A stretch of 64,000 nt of DNA from Haloplanus aerogenes (GTDB taxonomy: Archaea; Halobacteriota; Halobacteria; Halobacteriales; Haloferacaceae), in assembly GCF_003856835.1 (NCBI RefSeq), contig NZ_CP034145.1, positions 1,922,001 through 1,986,000 on the forward strand, read 5' to 3'. The translations under genes were made by a program, and so were the position numbers. Positions 1-8,654 of this stretch are shown one piece after another. The notes beneath the pieces were generated by a model. It was not told the origin of the DNA and did not search any database. It was given only the letters and a program-made list of their open reading frames with translations. How positions within the stretch are numbered: the stretch's first letter is position 1; each line of letters begins with the position of its first letter.

Positions 1-1
1 C

Positions 2-379
2 GTCCTGACGCTCGCCGGCCTCTACGCTCTGGCGCCCGGCCTCCAGCCGGTGATGCGCTCGCCGCTCGTCCTCGGCCTCGTCGGTCTGACGCTCGTTTTC
101 GCCGCTGGCTACGCGCTGGCGACGCACGCCGACCGGTACTACGCCGCCTTCGCTGCGGTCGCCGGCCTCGTCTTCGCCCTCGTCGGCGTCGTCGCCCGTC
201 TGCTCTACCCCGCTATCGACCCCGCGACGGGACTGACCGTCGAGACGGCCGTCGTGCCCACGCTCTCGCTCAACCTCATGTCCATCGGCGCCGCGCTCCT
301 GCTTCCCCTCGTGTTCGTCTACTTTATCGTCCTCTACTCGGCGTTCAGCGGGCCAATCGAGGCGGGGGAGGCGTACTGA
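2..379 (+). CDS. cydB: Cytochrome bd ubiquinol oxidase subunit II, C-terminal part (partial)
   Basis: The frame is open from the window edge, so this is the 3' end of a longer gene. About 125 residues are visible, with three or four hydrophobic segments and a short polar C-terminus ending in GPIEAGEAY. The last segment (SLNLMSIGAALLLPLVFVYF) resembles the final helix of CydB proteins, where a serine and a TM run precede a short cytoplasmic tail. CydB pairs with haem-binding CydA in a quinol-oxidising terminal oxidase of the membrane. The stop overlaps the next start by one base, so the two are probably co-translated. The call rests on overall pattern; another polytopic respiratory protein is possible. 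Confidence 0.6.
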   Translation, partial: VLTLAGLYALAPGLQPVMRSPLVLGLVGLTLVFAAGYALATHADRYYAAFAAVAGLVFALVGVVARLLYPAIDPATGLTVETAVVPTLSLNLMSIGAALLLPLVFVYFIVLYSAFSGPIEAGEAY

Positions 380-666
380 TGGGTGACGCGGACGCCGGCG
401 AGGATGTGGACTCGGGGGTACCGGATGGCGACGACACTGCGGACGCCGGTGCCGGCGGCGACGACCCGAGCCCTCGGCTCGGTTCCCGTATCCTGGTGAC
501 GTGGATCGAACTCACGGTCGTCGGCATCACCGGCGGCCTCGTCGGGGGCACGCTCGGCGGTCCGCCCGGGTTCGTCGTCTACCTCTTCACGACGCTGCTC
601 ACCGTCGCCATCCTCTTTTACAACGTGAACGACCTGATCGCGTGGTGGGTGCAGGCGGCGGCGTGA
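379..666 (+). CDS. Small membrane protein downstream of cydB-like gene
   Basis: A 95-residue protein with an acidic, Asp/Gly/Ala-rich N-terminal 35 residues, then two hydrophobic helices around residues 40-62 and 65-88. Its ATG overlaps the upstream stop (TGATG), implying translational coupling. Small hydrophobic accessory subunits are common beside bd oxidases, so a role in oxidase assembly or stability is a reasonable inference. No family is recognised. Confidence 0.6.
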   Translation: MGDADAGEDVDSGVPDGDDTADAGAGGDDPSPRLGSRILVTWIELTVVGITGGLVGGTLGGPPGFVVYLFTTLLTVAILFYNVNDLIAWWVQAAA

Positions 667-699
667 GCGGGGAGTTCCCGCGAGACGGAAACGTACTCC

Positions 700-709
700 G
701 GATATTTGA
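700..709 (+). promoter_or_regulatory. TATA box of the phosphoribosyltransferase gene
   Basis: GGATATTTGA is centred about 28 bp upstream of the ATG at 733. This spacing is expected for a leaderless haloarchaeal transcript and is the reason for choosing 733 over the in-frame codon at 706. Confidence 0.5.
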
Positions 710-732
710 GTCTCGTCGGCGTAGGAACAAGT

Positions 733-1371
733 ATGTCTGACAGATTCGCGGATCGGACCGACGCGGGCGAACAGCTCGCCGGCGAACTCCTCGACCGCGG
801 GGTCGACGCCGACTTCGTGCTGGCGATTCCGCGCGGCGGACTCCCGCTGGGTCGGGCTGTTGCCGACGCTCTCGATGCCCCGCTCGACATCGTCGTCGCC
901 TCCAAAATCGGGGCGCCCGGCAACCCGGAGTACGCCATCGGCGCCGTCGCCAGCGACGGGAGCGTGTGGCTCGACGACGAGGCAATCGGCCGTCTGGGCG
1001 TGAGCGACGCGTACGTCGAGCGAGAACGAGCGGCCGAAATCGAGGCGGCCCGGGAGAAGGCGTCGCGCTACCGGGGCGACCGGACGGCACCCGACCTGAC
1101 CGGGAAGACGGTCGTCGTCGTCGACGACGGTGTCGCCACGGGATCGACTGCCCTCGCCGCCCTCCGTCTCGTCCGCGAGGGCGGCGCCGAGCGGGTCGTC
1201 CTCGCGATACCCGTCGGACCGCCGGATACCGTCGCGGAACTGGAAACGGTCGCGGACGCGGTGGTCGTGCTCCAGACGCCGGCGACGTTCGGCGCCGTCG
1301 GGGCGTTCTACGACCGGTTCGATCAGGTGAGCGACGAGGAGGCGATGGCGTATCTGGACGACGCGGACTGA
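733..1371 (+). CDS. Phosphoribosyltransferase family protein
   Basis: A 212-residue type I phosphoribosyltransferase-fold protein. The PRPP-binding loop is VVVVDDGVATGST near residue 123: two acidic residues followed by the T/S-containing loop that holds the 5-phosphate of PRPP. An upstream IPRGG stretch near residue 36 is typical of the family's first substrate loop. It belongs to the broad 'predicted phosphoribosyltransferase' group often found near stress genes in haloarchaea; the base or other acceptor cannot be read from the sequence. It is followed by Hsp20 after about 95 bp. Confidence 0.85.
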   Translation: MSDRFADRTDAGEQLAGELLDRGVDADFVLAIPRGGLPLGRAVADALDAPLDIVVASKIGAPGNPEYAIGAVASDGSVWLDDEAIGRLGVSDAYVERERAAEIEAAREKASRYRGDRTAPDLTGKTVVVVDDGVATGSTALAALRLVREGGAERVVLAIPVGPPDTVAELETVADAVVVLQTPATFGAVGAFYDRFDQVSDEEAMAYLDDAD

Positions 1372-1466
1372 CGGGGGACACCCCTGCATGAACGACCAGT
1401 ATATTTCTCAGCTATCAGGAACGACTGGGAGTATTTTCAGGGAGGAACACCCTACATCTAGCTGTC

Positions 1467-1910
1467 ATGTCCAAGCGAAACCCGTTCGACGAACTGGACG
1501 AGTTGTTCGACCGGATGCAGGCGAACATGGAGAAGGCGGCCCGGATGTGGGATCCCGAGTCGCTGGGAAGCGAGTTGCCGGGCGCCTCCGCGATGAGCAT
1601 CGACCTCGAAGATCGGGGTGACGAACTCGTGTTGACGGGTGATCTCCCCGGCTTCGAAACCGAGGATATCGACGTGCGGGTGAAAGAGCGGACGCTCCAC
1701 ATCGCGGCCGAACGCGACGAGACGGCGGAAGAGGAGTCGGGAGAGTACGTCCGCCGCGAGCGCCGTCGGACCTCGGTGTCGCGGTCGATCCCGCTCCCGA
1801 GCGCCATCGACACCGACGGGATCGCCGCCACGTACAACAACGGCGTCCTGACGGTGCGGATGCCGAAAACCGAGCCGAGTTCCGAAGGCACGCGCATCGA
1901 CGTGAACTAA
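1467..1910 (+). CDS. Hsp20/alpha-crystallin small heat-shock protein
   Basis: A 147-residue protein. Residues 1-35 form a variable N-terminal arm. An alpha-crystallin domain follows (about residues 40-140), containing the LTGDLPGF strand, a VKERTLHIAAE core and the family signature YNNGVLTVRMPK near the end. Such proteins form oligomers that hold unfolded proteins in an ATP-independent way. The usual I-x-I/V tail motif is weak (ends RIDVN). A TATA-like GTATTTTC lies about 33 bp upstream. The next gene starts 7 bp after the stop, suggesting an operon. Confidence 0.93.
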   Translation: MSKRNPFDELDELFDRMQANMEKAARMWDPESLGSELPGASAMSIDLEDRGDELVLTGDLPGFETEDIDVRVKERTLHIAAERDETAEEESGEYVRRERRRTSVSRSIPLPSAIDTDGIAATYNNGVLTVRMPKTEPSSEGTRIDVN

Positions 1911-1917
1911 CGCTCCC

Positions 1918-2970
1918 ATGACGACTGTCCCTCGACCGTTCACGCCGGACCTTCCCCCGGGCTACGCCATTCGGCGCGCCCACGAGGGGGACGCCCCGGC
2001 CATCGCGCGGGTGTACGCGGCGGCGTATCCGCCGGACACCGACTACCCGCTGGTCGAGGCGGCAGCCGTGCGTTCGCTGCTCGACGACGGGACGACGGCG
2101 ACGTTCGTCGCCCGGCGGGAGGGACAGGTCGTCGGCGTCGCCGCCGTCGAGTACGATTCGTTCGACGAGGGCAACGCCCAGATCTGTAAACTCGCGGTTC
2201 ATCCCGACCACCAGGGGCAGGGACTGGGGCGTGAACTCCTGAAACACCGGCTGAACGTCCTCCGCACCGACCCCACCTTCGACGGCCTGATCTACTCGGC
2301 CGCCGTCACCTCCCATCCCGCTTCCCAGCACAACCTGATCGCCCGCGGGTTCGAACCCTACTCCATCCACAAACTGTTCCAGGGCGGCTACTTCGGGCCG
2401 GACGCCGAGAGCGAGGCGATCATGCTCTACACGCCGAGCATCGAGTACGACGAGCGCGACGTGTACGTGCCCGAGCGCTACCGCCACATCGTCGAGCGAA
2501 CGCTGGCGCAGGCGTCGCTCGACCTCCTCGGGCGGCGCATCCGCACGGTCAACACCGTCACTTACCCCACCGCGGATCAGTTACGGATGGCGCTGTCCCA
2601 CGAGGCGGGCTTCCTCTGGGAGGTGACGCCGGGAGGAAGCGAGTCGTGGGCGGAGACCAAGTCGGAACTGCTGGCGGCCGTGCGCGACGACGACGAACAC
2701 CTGATGGTGCCAATCGACGCCAACGCGCGACAACTGCTCGCGCTGTACGAACCGCTCGAACGTGTCGGCTTCTACCCCGCGGGCTTCATCCCCGACTGGC
2801 TGACTCGTGACGGTGAGAACCGCGACGCCTTCGTCTTCCAGCACCCGCCCGAGGAGCGACCGACCACGATGCAGGTCGTCGCCGACGTGAAGGCACTGCT
2901 GGACGTTCTGGATATGGATTACCGCGTCGTGGCGGACCACGACTGGTACTGGGAACTCGAGGTGGCGTAG
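1918..2970 (+). CDS. GNAT family N-acetyltransferase
   Basis: A 350-residue protein. Residues about 18-150 form a GNAT domain: the acetyl-CoA pyrophosphate loop is visible as HPDHQGQGLGRELL near residues 98-112, preceded by the beta-4 strand CKLAV. The C-terminal 180 residues form a second, acidic domain without a recognised motif. It may be a degenerate second GNAT fold or a substrate-binding extension (contains a DANARQLLALYEPLERVGFYP run resembling the GNAT alpha-4/beta-6 region). The acceptor is unknown. It is close behind Hsp20 and probably co-transcribed with it. Confidence 0.85.
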   Translation: MTTVPRPFTPDLPPGYAIRRAHEGDAPAIARVYAAAYPPDTDYPLVEAAAVRSLLDDGTTATFVARREGQVVGVAAVEYDSFDEGNAQICKLAVHPDHQGQGLGRELLKHRLNVLRTDPTFDGLIYSAAVTSHPASQHNLIARGFEPYSIHKLFQGGYFGPDAESEAIMLYTPSIEYDERDVYVPERYRHIVERTLAQASLDLLGRRIRTVNTVTYPTADQLRMALSHEAGFLWEVTPGGSESWAETKSELLAAVRDDDEHLMVPIDANARQLLALYEPLERVGFYPAGFIPDWLTRDGENRDAFVFQHPPEERPTTMQVVADVKALLDVLDMDYRVVADHDWYWELEVA

Positions 2971-2971
2971 G

Positions 2972-4087
2972 TCATTCGTACGGCGCGCCCTCGACGAACG
3001 CCGTCAGCGCCCGGTAGTAGTCGGGGAGGCTGTCGACGACGAGATACTCGTAGCCCTCGTGAGAGCCGTAGGCCTCCGGCCCGAACGCGACGCCGGGGAT
3101 GCCGTGGGTGGCGAAATGTCGCAGGTCGCTCGTGTGGGGCTTGCGGACCAGGTTTACGTCCCGGCCGATCACCCGTTCGGCGTGGCGTTGCAGGCCGCGG
3201 ACGTGCGGGTCGTCGGGGTCGGTGTCGACCGGCGCGCCGTGGCCGACGCTCTCGACGGTGAGGCCGTCGATGCCCCGGAGCGCGGTCAGCACCCGGTCGC
3301 GGGCGTCGGCGTCGGGATACCGCACGTCGAGGCGGAGGCGCGCGCGGTCGGGCACCTGATTGATGGCCGTCCCGCCCTCGATCAGGCCGTAGTTGACGGT
3401 CGTCGGCCAGTCGCCGTCCTCGGCGTCGAACACCGCCCGTATCTCGGGGTGGGCGTCCATGAGGTTCGCGATGGCGTTCTCGCCCTGTTCTGGCGTCGCG
3501 GCGTGGGCCGAGGCACCCGTCGCGGTCAGATCGATCCGGATCACCCCCTTCTGCCGGTAGACGATATCCAGATAGCCGTCGAGGTTGTTGGGTTCGCCCG
3601 TGATGCAGAAGGCGGGGTCGTAGCCTCCTTCTTCCAGCAAGTAGCGCGCGCCGTGGTGGCCGCCGCGTTCCTCGTCGGTGACGACCATCAGCGCGAGCGA
3701 CGGCGGCGACTCGTGACGCGAGCAGTCGCGCACGACGTGCATCATCGTCGCGAGACCGCCTTTCATGTCCGCGGTCCCACGGCCGGAGAGTTCGCCCGCG
3801 TCGACGTACCGCGGCGTGAACATGGAGTCGGCGGCGGGCACCACGTCGAGGTGGCCGTGGAAAACGATCTCCGGCGACCGTGACCCGTCGAGCGACACCA
3901 CGAGCGAGGAGACACCCTCGTGGTCGAAGCGCTCGATATCGACCGCCTCGTCGGCGAAGAAGTCGATGACGTACGACAGGGCGGCTTCGATTTCGGCCGG
4001 GCGGTCCTCGGTCGTGCGGTACTCGACGAGATCGGCAGTCGTGGCCGCCACCCGATCCCGGAGTTCGGACTCCCCGGCGTGCGCCAT
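2972..4087 (-). CDS. M20 family metallopeptidase (ArgE/DapE/ACY1-type deacylase)
   Basis: A 371-residue zinc hydrolase. The first metal motif is HGHLDVV near residue 78, with the bridging aspartate in GRGTADMKGG. The catalytic glutamate pair is in TDEERGG, and a later ligand in GEPNN. A lid domain begins around residue 175 (QKGVIRIDL...GASAHAA), and SHEGYEY near the end supplies the last histidine. Family members remove N-acyl groups from amino acids or cleave dipeptides; specificity cannot be set here. ATG 4087 is preferred over GTG 4096 because ATACAAATA lies about 27 bp upstream. It converges on the GNAT gene with one base between the stops. Confidence 0.88.
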   Translation of the reverse strand: MAHAGESELRDRVAATTADLVEYRTTEDRPAEIEAALSYVIDFFADEAVDIERFDHEGVSSLVVSLDGSRSPEIVFHGHLDVVPAADSMFTPRYVDAGELSGRGTADMKGGLATMMHVVRDCSRHESPPSLALMVVTDEERGGHHGARYLLEEGGYDPAFCITGEPNNLDGYLDIVYRQKGVIRIDLTATGASAHAATPEQGENAIANLMDAHPEIRAVFDAEDGDWPTTVNYGLIEGGTAINQVPDRARLRLDVRYPDADARDRVLTALRGIDGLTVESVGHGAPVDTDPDDPHVRGLQRHAERVIGRDVNLVRKPHTSDLRHFATHGIPGVAFGPEAYGSHEGYEYLVVDSLPDYYRALTAFVEGAPYE

Positions 4088-4134
4088 CGTCTCCACTTCT
4101 CGACTGTCCTATTTGTATCTGTTCCGGAGACGGG

Positions 4135-5073
4135 TCACCGTTCGCCCGCCTGGAACGCCCGCACCGCGTCGAGCGTCGGGACACCGTTGCGCGCCCCCGA
4201 TTCCCGCGTCGCCATCGATCCCGCGACGACCGCCGTCTCGACGGCCTCCCGGAGCGACGCGCCCGCGGCGAGGCGCGCCGCCAGAAACCCGTTGAGCGCG
4301 TCGCCGGCACCGGTCGTGTCGACCGGCTCGACGGCCGGCGGATCGACCGTGAACCGTCCGTCCGGCGTCTCCACGATCAGCGTGTCGCCGCCGCGTTTGC
4401 GGACGAGGGCGCCGTCGTAGTCGTCGAGGTCGATGGCCGCGTACTCGTGTTCGTTCGGGGTGAGTACGTCGACGGCGTCGCACGCGAGGAGCGGATCGAC
4501 GCCCTCGGGCGGCGCGGGATCGAGGACGACCGTCGGCCGGTCGGGATCGTCCGCGAGATCCGTGAGCAGGGACGCGATCGGTTCGACGGGAATCTCGTTC
4601 TGCAGGAGGAGACAGTCCGCGTCGCGGACGACAGCGCGCACCGCGGCCACGTACGCGTCGTCGACGGTGCCGTTGGCTCCGGGGTGGACGACGATCCGGT
4701 TGTCGCCACCCGCCTCGACGAACACGTAGGCTGAGCCGGTCGGTGCGTCCGCGGTGCCGACGTGGGCGGCGTCGACGCCGGCGGCCGCGAGAGTGGGGAG
4801 CACGTCGTAGTCGTCGTGGTCGGCGCCGACCTTGCCGAGCATCGTCGCGTCGGCGCCGGCCCGAGCCGCGGCGACGGCCTGATTCGCGCCTTTGCCGCCG
4901 TGTCGGGTCTCGTCGGCGTCGACCGAGAAGCCGCCCGGGAGCGTGTCGACCCTGACGGTGTGCCCCTGCTCGGGGAACCAGTCGTAACACTCCGCGAACG
5001 ACGTAATCTCGGCGTCGGTCGCGTGAACGACGTGGTCGACGTTGATGCTTCCGAGGCTGACGACGCGGCCCAT
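4135..5073 (-). CDS. PfkB-family carbohydrate kinase (ribokinase-like)
   Basis: A 312-residue sugar kinase. It opens with the family's SLGSINVDHV strand and has the GGKGANQAVAAARAG signature near residue 50. The C-terminal catalytic signature DTTGAGDALNGFLAARLA near residue 250 contains the base aspartate and the anion hole. An asparagine-rich APTGSAYVFVEAGGDNRI strand is typical of ribokinases. It phosphorylates a sugar or nucleoside 5'-hydroxyl using ATP. Ribose is plausible but not proven. It lies about 45 bp upstream of the M20 gene on the same strand. Confidence 0.85.
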   Translation of the reverse strand: MGRVVSLGSINVDHVVHATDAEITSFAECYDWFPEQGHTVRVDTLPGGFSVDADETRHGGKGANQAVAAARAGADATMLGKVGADHDDYDVLPTLAAAGVDAAHVGTADAPTGSAYVFVEAGGDNRIVVHPGANGTVDDAYVAAVRAVVRDADCLLLQNEIPVEPIASLLTDLADDPDRPTVVLDPAPPEGVDPLLACDAVDVLTPNEHEYAAIDLDDYDGALVRKRGGDTLIVETPDGRFTVDPPAVEPVDTTGAGDALNGFLAARLAAGASLREAVETAVVAGSMATRESGARNGVPTLDAVRAFQAGER

Positions 5074-5298
5074 CGTCTCCTCGTCGCGGCCGGCAGCCAC
5101 CTATACGTTCGGGTCGTCGCCGACGGGCCAGTGCAGTCGCGCGCGACATCGGATATCGGACGGGAAAGGGCTTCGGATAACAGTAGTGTGTCTGACAGTT
5201 GGGCACGCCCCGGCACGTCGGCAGCGACGGGCGCCAACCCGGAGTGATGTGTACCCACCCGCCAAAACATTCTCCAAGATTGACAATCATCACCAACG

Positions 5299-5309
5299 TT
5301 TATTTAAAT
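5299..5309 (+). promoter_or_regulatory. TATA box of uspA-like gene
   Basis: TTTATTTAAAT is centred 28 bp before the ATG at 5332. This predicts transcription starting at or next to the start codon (leaderless mRNA). Confidence 0.65.
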
Positions 5310-5331
5310 CCCGATACGACAGTGCCATGCC

Positions 5332-5706
5332 ATGTCAATCCTGGCTGCGGTCGACGACGACGACGAAACCGATGTCGTACAGCGAGGCTACGAATTAGCG
5401 CAGGCTTTCGGCGAAGACCTAGTGGTACTGAACATCCAGCCCGAGACGGGGAGTGTCGAGACGGCCGAGGAGGTGGCCAGCAACGCCATCCGACTGGCGC
5501 TCGACGACCCCGAGAACGTGACGGCGGCGGGAGCGCTCGGCGACCCGGCCCCGCGCATCCTCCACGAGGCCGAGGAGCGCAACGCCTCGTACATCGTTCT
5601 CGGGCCCCGAAAGCAGACCCCCATCGGGAAGGCCCTCATGGGCAGCGTCTCCCAACTCGTCCTGCTGAACGCCGACTGCACCGTGGCGTTTGTCGCTGGC
5701 GAGTAA
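5332..5706 (+). CDS. UspA-family universal stress protein
   Basis: A 124-residue single-domain Usp protein. It starts with the SILAAVDD strand, where the aspartate contacts adenine in ATP-binding members. The ATP-binding glycine motif is visible late in the protein as G-P-R...G-K-A-L-M-G-S-V. It is a little shorter than the usual 140 residues because the alpha-2/beta-2 connection is compact. Usp proteins are soluble dimers linked to stress survival; the exact role is unknown. Confidence 0.9.
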   Translation: MSILAAVDDDDETDVVQRGYELAQAFGEDLVVLNIQPETGSVETAEEVASNAIRLALDDPENVTAAGALGDPAPRILHEAEERNASYIVLGPRKQTPIGKALMGSVSQLVLLNADCTVAFVAGE

Positions 5707-5787
5707 CGGGACCGACGACCGGCCGACGATTTTTACCGCCGCTTGCGGCCGTCCCGTCGAGCGATGCTTTCGACACCCACACCAAGA

Positions 5788-5796
5788 TAGCTATAC
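5788..5796 (+). promoter_or_regulatory. TATA box of nosL
   Basis: TAGCTATAC is centred about 28 bp before ATG 5820. This supports that start over the longer open frame that extends through the uspA region. Confidence 0.55.
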
Positions 5797-5819
5797 GTGG
5801 GAATCGCTTACGGCAGGTT

Positions 5820-6389
5820 ATGACACGACGCGTATCCGCCGGCCTCTCCCGTCGGCGGTTCGTCCTCGGTGCGGCGTCGGCAGCCGCCATCGGCCTCGCG
5901 GGCTGTACGGGATCGACGGATCGACCGGAGCCAATCGCACTGACGGGCGACAAGAGCTGCGACCAGTGTGGGATGATAATCGACCAGCACCCGGGGCCGT
6001 CCGGGCAGACGTACTACCGGGACAACAGCCCCGAGGATCACGACCCTCCGGCCTGGTTCTGTAGCACGGTGTGTACCTACCGCCACCGGTTCGAGACCAG
6101 CAACCGGGGCTGGCAACCGCAGGTGACGTATCTCACCGACTACGCCATCGTCGACTACAGCGTCGACCGGGAGGGTGGCACGCAGGTCCTCTCGGCGCAT
6201 CTGGCCGCCGAGAACTTCGCCGCCACCGACGGCTTGGAGGTAGTGATCGGATCGGAGGTCGAGGGCGCGATGGGGCCAGCGATCGTACCCTTCAGCGACA
6301 CCGACGCGGCCGAGGAGTTCGCGTCGACGTACGGCGGCGAGATCGTCGCCGCCGAGAACATCTCCAGAGAACTCGTCGCCCAGCAGTGA
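5820..6389 (+). CDS. nosL: Nitrous oxide reductase accessory protein NosL (Tat lipoprotein)
   Basis: A 189-residue exported protein. The N-terminus has a twin-arginine motif (SRRRF), a hydrophobic stretch and a lipobox ending in GLAGC, so it should be a membrane-anchored extracytoplasmic lipoprotein. The mature part opens with CDQCGM, the NosL copper(I)-binding motif. The remainder contains the paired NosL repeats (VTYLTDYA, VVIGSEVEG, FSDTDAAEEFASTYGG). NosL is a copper chaperone for the copper sites of NosZ. Divergence from nosDFY with a regulator between suggests joint control. Confidence 0.9.
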   Translation: MTRRVSAGLSRRRFVLGAASAAAIGLAGCTGSTDRPEPIALTGDKSCDQCGMIIDQHPGPSGQTYYRDNSPEDHDPPAWFCSTVCTYRHRFETSNRGWQPQVTYLTDYAIVDYSVDREGGTQVLSAHLAAENFAATDGLEVVIGSEVEGAMGPAIVPFSDTDAAEEFASTYGGEIVAAENISRELVAQQ

Positions 6390-6453
6390 CCGTCGTTCCC
6401 AAACCCTGGGAACCGGCAGGATAGTATTGTTATTCAGGTACAAGATAGTGGGT

Positions 6454-6978
6454 ATGAGCGACGTTCGCCGTCAGGTGCGCGAGCACGTCCGGACGAACCC
6501 CGGCGTCCACTTCAACGAACTCGCACGCAACCTCGATATCGCGACCGGTCAGGCGCAGTACCACCTCCGGCGACTCGGTCGAAGTGACGAGGTCGTCGCC
6601 GAGCACATTCGGGGGCGGACCCACTACTTCGATCCCGAGTACGACGCCTGGGAGCGCCGGACGCTCGCGCTCTACCGCCGCGAGACGGCGCGCGATATCA
6701 TTACGCTCCTCCTCGAGGCGGGAACGCTCTCGGCGGCCGCGATCGCCGAGCGGCTTGAGCTCGCCCGGAGCACCGTCTCCTGGCACGTCGACACGCTGGC
6801 GGACGCCGACATCGTCGACCAGTCGTACGGCGCTCGCGGTCAGGTCGAGGTGACGCTGGCCCACCCCGAGGAGACGATCCAGTTTCTGGAGACGGTCACG
6901 CCCTCCCTCGCGGACACGCTCGTCGACCGGTTCGTTCGGCTCGTCGACGGCGGCCTCCACAGCCCCGCCGACGATTAG
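6454..6978 (+). CDS. Two-domain winged-helix transcriptional regulator
   Basis: A 174-residue protein with two winged-helix domains. The first (about residues 5-60, HFNELARNLDIATGQAQYHL) and second (about 75-135, AAAIAERLELARSTVSWHV) are both MarR/ArsR-like. This duplicated layout is a common haloarchaeal regulator type. It lies between nosL and the convergent nosY, so it may control the nos genes, perhaps in response to oxygen or nitrogen oxides. No cysteine cluster for metal or NO sensing is visible. Confidence 0.82.
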   Translation: MSDVRRQVREHVRTNPGVHFNELARNLDIATGQAQYHLRRLGRSDEVVAEHIRGRTHYFDPEYDAWERRTLALYRRETARDIITLLLEAGTLSAAAIAERLELARSTVSWHVDTLADADIVDQSYGARGQVEVTLAHPEETIQFLETVTPSLADTLVDRFVRLVDGGLHSPADD

Positions 6979-7030
6979 ACTGAACCGGGTCGCACACGCG
7001 ACCCGGTGGGCGGCGACGTTCGACCGCTAC

Positions 7031-7116
7031 TCATACGGATTATTGTAACTGTGTACCGGTGGTTCGCCAAGATGGCCCGGCGAACCACCGGTGCTGACTT
7101 ACAATAAACCGTATCA
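7031..7116. repeat. Long intergenic palindrome (family A), 38-bp arms
   Basis: The left arm 7031-7068 and right arm 7079-7116 are reverse complements with only a few mismatches, around a 10-bp loop. The outer part reads ATACGG-A/T-TTATTGTAA and the inner 14 bp (ACCGGTGGTTCGCC) are perfect. It sits between two convergent genes, and its right arm contains the nosY stop codon. It could act as a bidirectional terminator or be a non-autonomous mobile palindrome. Two related elements are at 30492 and 55390. Confidence 0.85.
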
Positions 7117-7932
7117 GGCCCGACGCGCCCGAACCGCGAGCGTCGCGACCAGCAGGGAGACGCCGGCCCACACGACGAGTCCCGCCGCCGCGATGGGTGT
7201 GGCAATAAAGCCGGAGCGCCCCGCGAACGCGACGTACAGCACCGTCTCGAACACCAGTCCGCGGTAGGCGCTCGCGGGCGACAGCCCGAGCAGGGCGTCG
7301 AGGCCCACGTCGAGGCCACCGGTCATCGCCCGGAAGACGGTCACGTCGGCGCCGACGACCACGACCAGCAGGCCGACGAGCGCGAGCAGGATCGCCCGGC
7401 GGCGGGAGTCCGCGAGCGCCGAGATGGCGACGGCGATGGCGAGCGTCGTGAGTGCGAAGACGCCCGTGAGTGCCAGAAAGCGGACGAACAGGAGCGGCGA
7501 GTCGACGCCGCGGTGCGTAGCGAACACCGTCGTCGCCGGGCCGGCGGACACCGCCACGACCCCGCCGAGGACGGTGAGTGGCACCAGCACGACCGCGAGC
7601 AGGGCGACTGCGCGCCCGGCGTAGACGCCGACGACGTACGCCCACGGCGGAAGGGGGTAGGTGGCGAGAACGTCGAGCGTCCCGCGGACGGCGTCGTCGG
7701 CGATGGCGCGGTAGCCGACGGCGAAAGCCACTGCCGGGACCAGCACCTCGACGACGAGCAACACGTCGACCACCGTCGGGATGTAGCCAGCGGACGGCCC
7801 GTTCCCCGCCTGTGCGAGGCCGAAGACGACGAGCGTCATGGCGAGCGCGAGGAGGAGATACGTCCGACTCCGGGTGGCGCCGCGAACCTCGCGCGCGAAG
7901 ACGGCCCAGAACGCGCCGACTCGACTCGTCAT
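7114..7932 (-). CDS. nosY: ABC transporter permease, NosY type
   Basis: A 272-residue integral membrane protein with six hydrophobic helices spread along the chain (about residues 22-42, 53-78, 108-140, 153-178, 185-205 and 240-268). This is the ABC-2/NosY layout. Its start overlaps the stop of nosF by four bases (ATGA), so it belongs to the nosDFY unit. NosY is thought to form the membrane channel of the NosDFY machine that delivers sulfur or copper for the CuZ centre of nitrous oxide reductase. The stop lies inside the palindrome at 7031-7116. Confidence 0.85.
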   Translation of the reverse strand: MTSRVGAFWAVFAREVRGATRSRTYLLLALAMTLVVFGLAQAGNGPSAGYIPTVVDVLLVVEVLVPAVAFAVGYRAIADDAVRGTLDVLATYPLPPWAYVVGVYAGRAVALLAVVLVPLTVLGGVVAVSAGPATTVFATHRGVDSPLLFVRFLALTGVFALTTLAIAVAISALADSRRRAILLALVGLLVVVVGADVTVFRAMTGGLDVGLDALLGLSPASAYRGLVFETVLYVAFAGRSGFIATPIAAAGLVVWAGVSLLVATLAVRARRA

Positions 7933-8654
7933 CGCGTCGCCTCCGTGCGGATGGCCACGCTGTCGTCGGCCTCGACGAGGCTCGTGAACGTCTCGTGGAG
8001 CGGGCCGCCCGTCCGTTCACGCAACGCCGCTGGCGTGTCGGCCGCGACGACTTCGCCCCGGTCGAGGACGACGACCCGGTCCGCCGCGCGTTCGACGAGC
8101 GGGAGGTCGTGTGAGGTGACGACGACCGAGTGGCCGTCCTCGGCCAGTGCCTCGACGATGTCGAACACCCGTCGGCTCATCCCCGGGTCCAGCCCGCTCG
8201 CCGGTTCGTCGAGTGCGAGTACCGGCGGATCGCCGGCCAGCGCCTGCGCGATGCCGAGCAGTCGCGTCATGCCGCCGGAGAGTGCCTCGACGCGGCGGTC
8301 CGGCACCCGGTCGAGGCCGACCCGGTCGAGCAGTTCGTCCGGATCGTCGTCGACCAGGCGAGCGTAGAACGCGATCGTCTCGCGCGTGCTAAATCCGGGG
8401 CGGAAGGTCGGTGCCTGCGGTAGGTAGCCGAGCGGGCGTGTCGCGTCCGGCCCGTCGTAGGTCACCTCGCCGTCGCTAGGGGCGAGGAGGCCGGCCAGAA
8501 TCCGCAGGAGCGTCGTCTTGCCCGAGCCGTTGGGGCCGATCAGGGCGACGACGCTGCCCGCCGGAATGTCGATCGATACGTCAGAAAGCGCAGTCACGTC
8601 GCCGAACGTGCGGTGCACGTCCGTCGCGTGGAGGTAGGTGTTCTTGTCCGTCAT
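7929..8654 (-). CDS. nosF: ABC transporter ATP-binding protein, NosF type
   Basis: A 241-residue ABC ATPase. It has Walker A GPNGSGKTT near residue 39, signature LSGGM near 128, Walker B VLALDEPASGLD near 150 and the switch histidine in VVTSHDL. Motif order and length fit the NosF/CcmA group. ATP hydrolysis would drive conformational change in NosY and NosD. The ATG at 8654 overlaps the nosD stop by four bases. The open frame extends far upstream but within nosD, and no ABC motif lies there, so the short form is right. Confidence 0.9.
   Translation of the reverse strand: MTDKNTYLHATDVHRTFGDVTALSDVSIDIPAGSVVALIGPNGSGKTTLLRILAGLLAPSDGEVTYDGPDATRPLGYLPQAPTFRPGFSTRETIAFYARLVDDDPDELLDRVGLDRVPDRRVEALSGGMTRLLGIAQALAGDPPVLALDEPASGLDPGMSRRVFDIVEALAEDGHSVVVTSHDLPLVERAADRVVVLDRGEVVAADTPAALRERTGGPLHETFTSLVEADDSVAIRTEATR

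Noticed and set aside
334-1389. Long minus-strand open frame opposite the phosphoribosyltransferase gene
   Set aside because: It has Arg/His-rich, low-acid composition unlike haloarchaeal proteins and mirrors the codon pattern of the real gene on the other strand; no domain is visible.
1465-2487. 340-codon minus-strand frame across the Hsp20 and GNAT genes
   Set aside because: Both plus-strand genes have clear family motifs; the minus frame is a high-GC shadow.
5199-5819. N-terminal extension of nosL reaching back over uspA
   Set aside because: The Tat signal and lipobox begin at 5820, a TATA box precedes that ATG, and the extension is Arg-rich antisense-like sequence.
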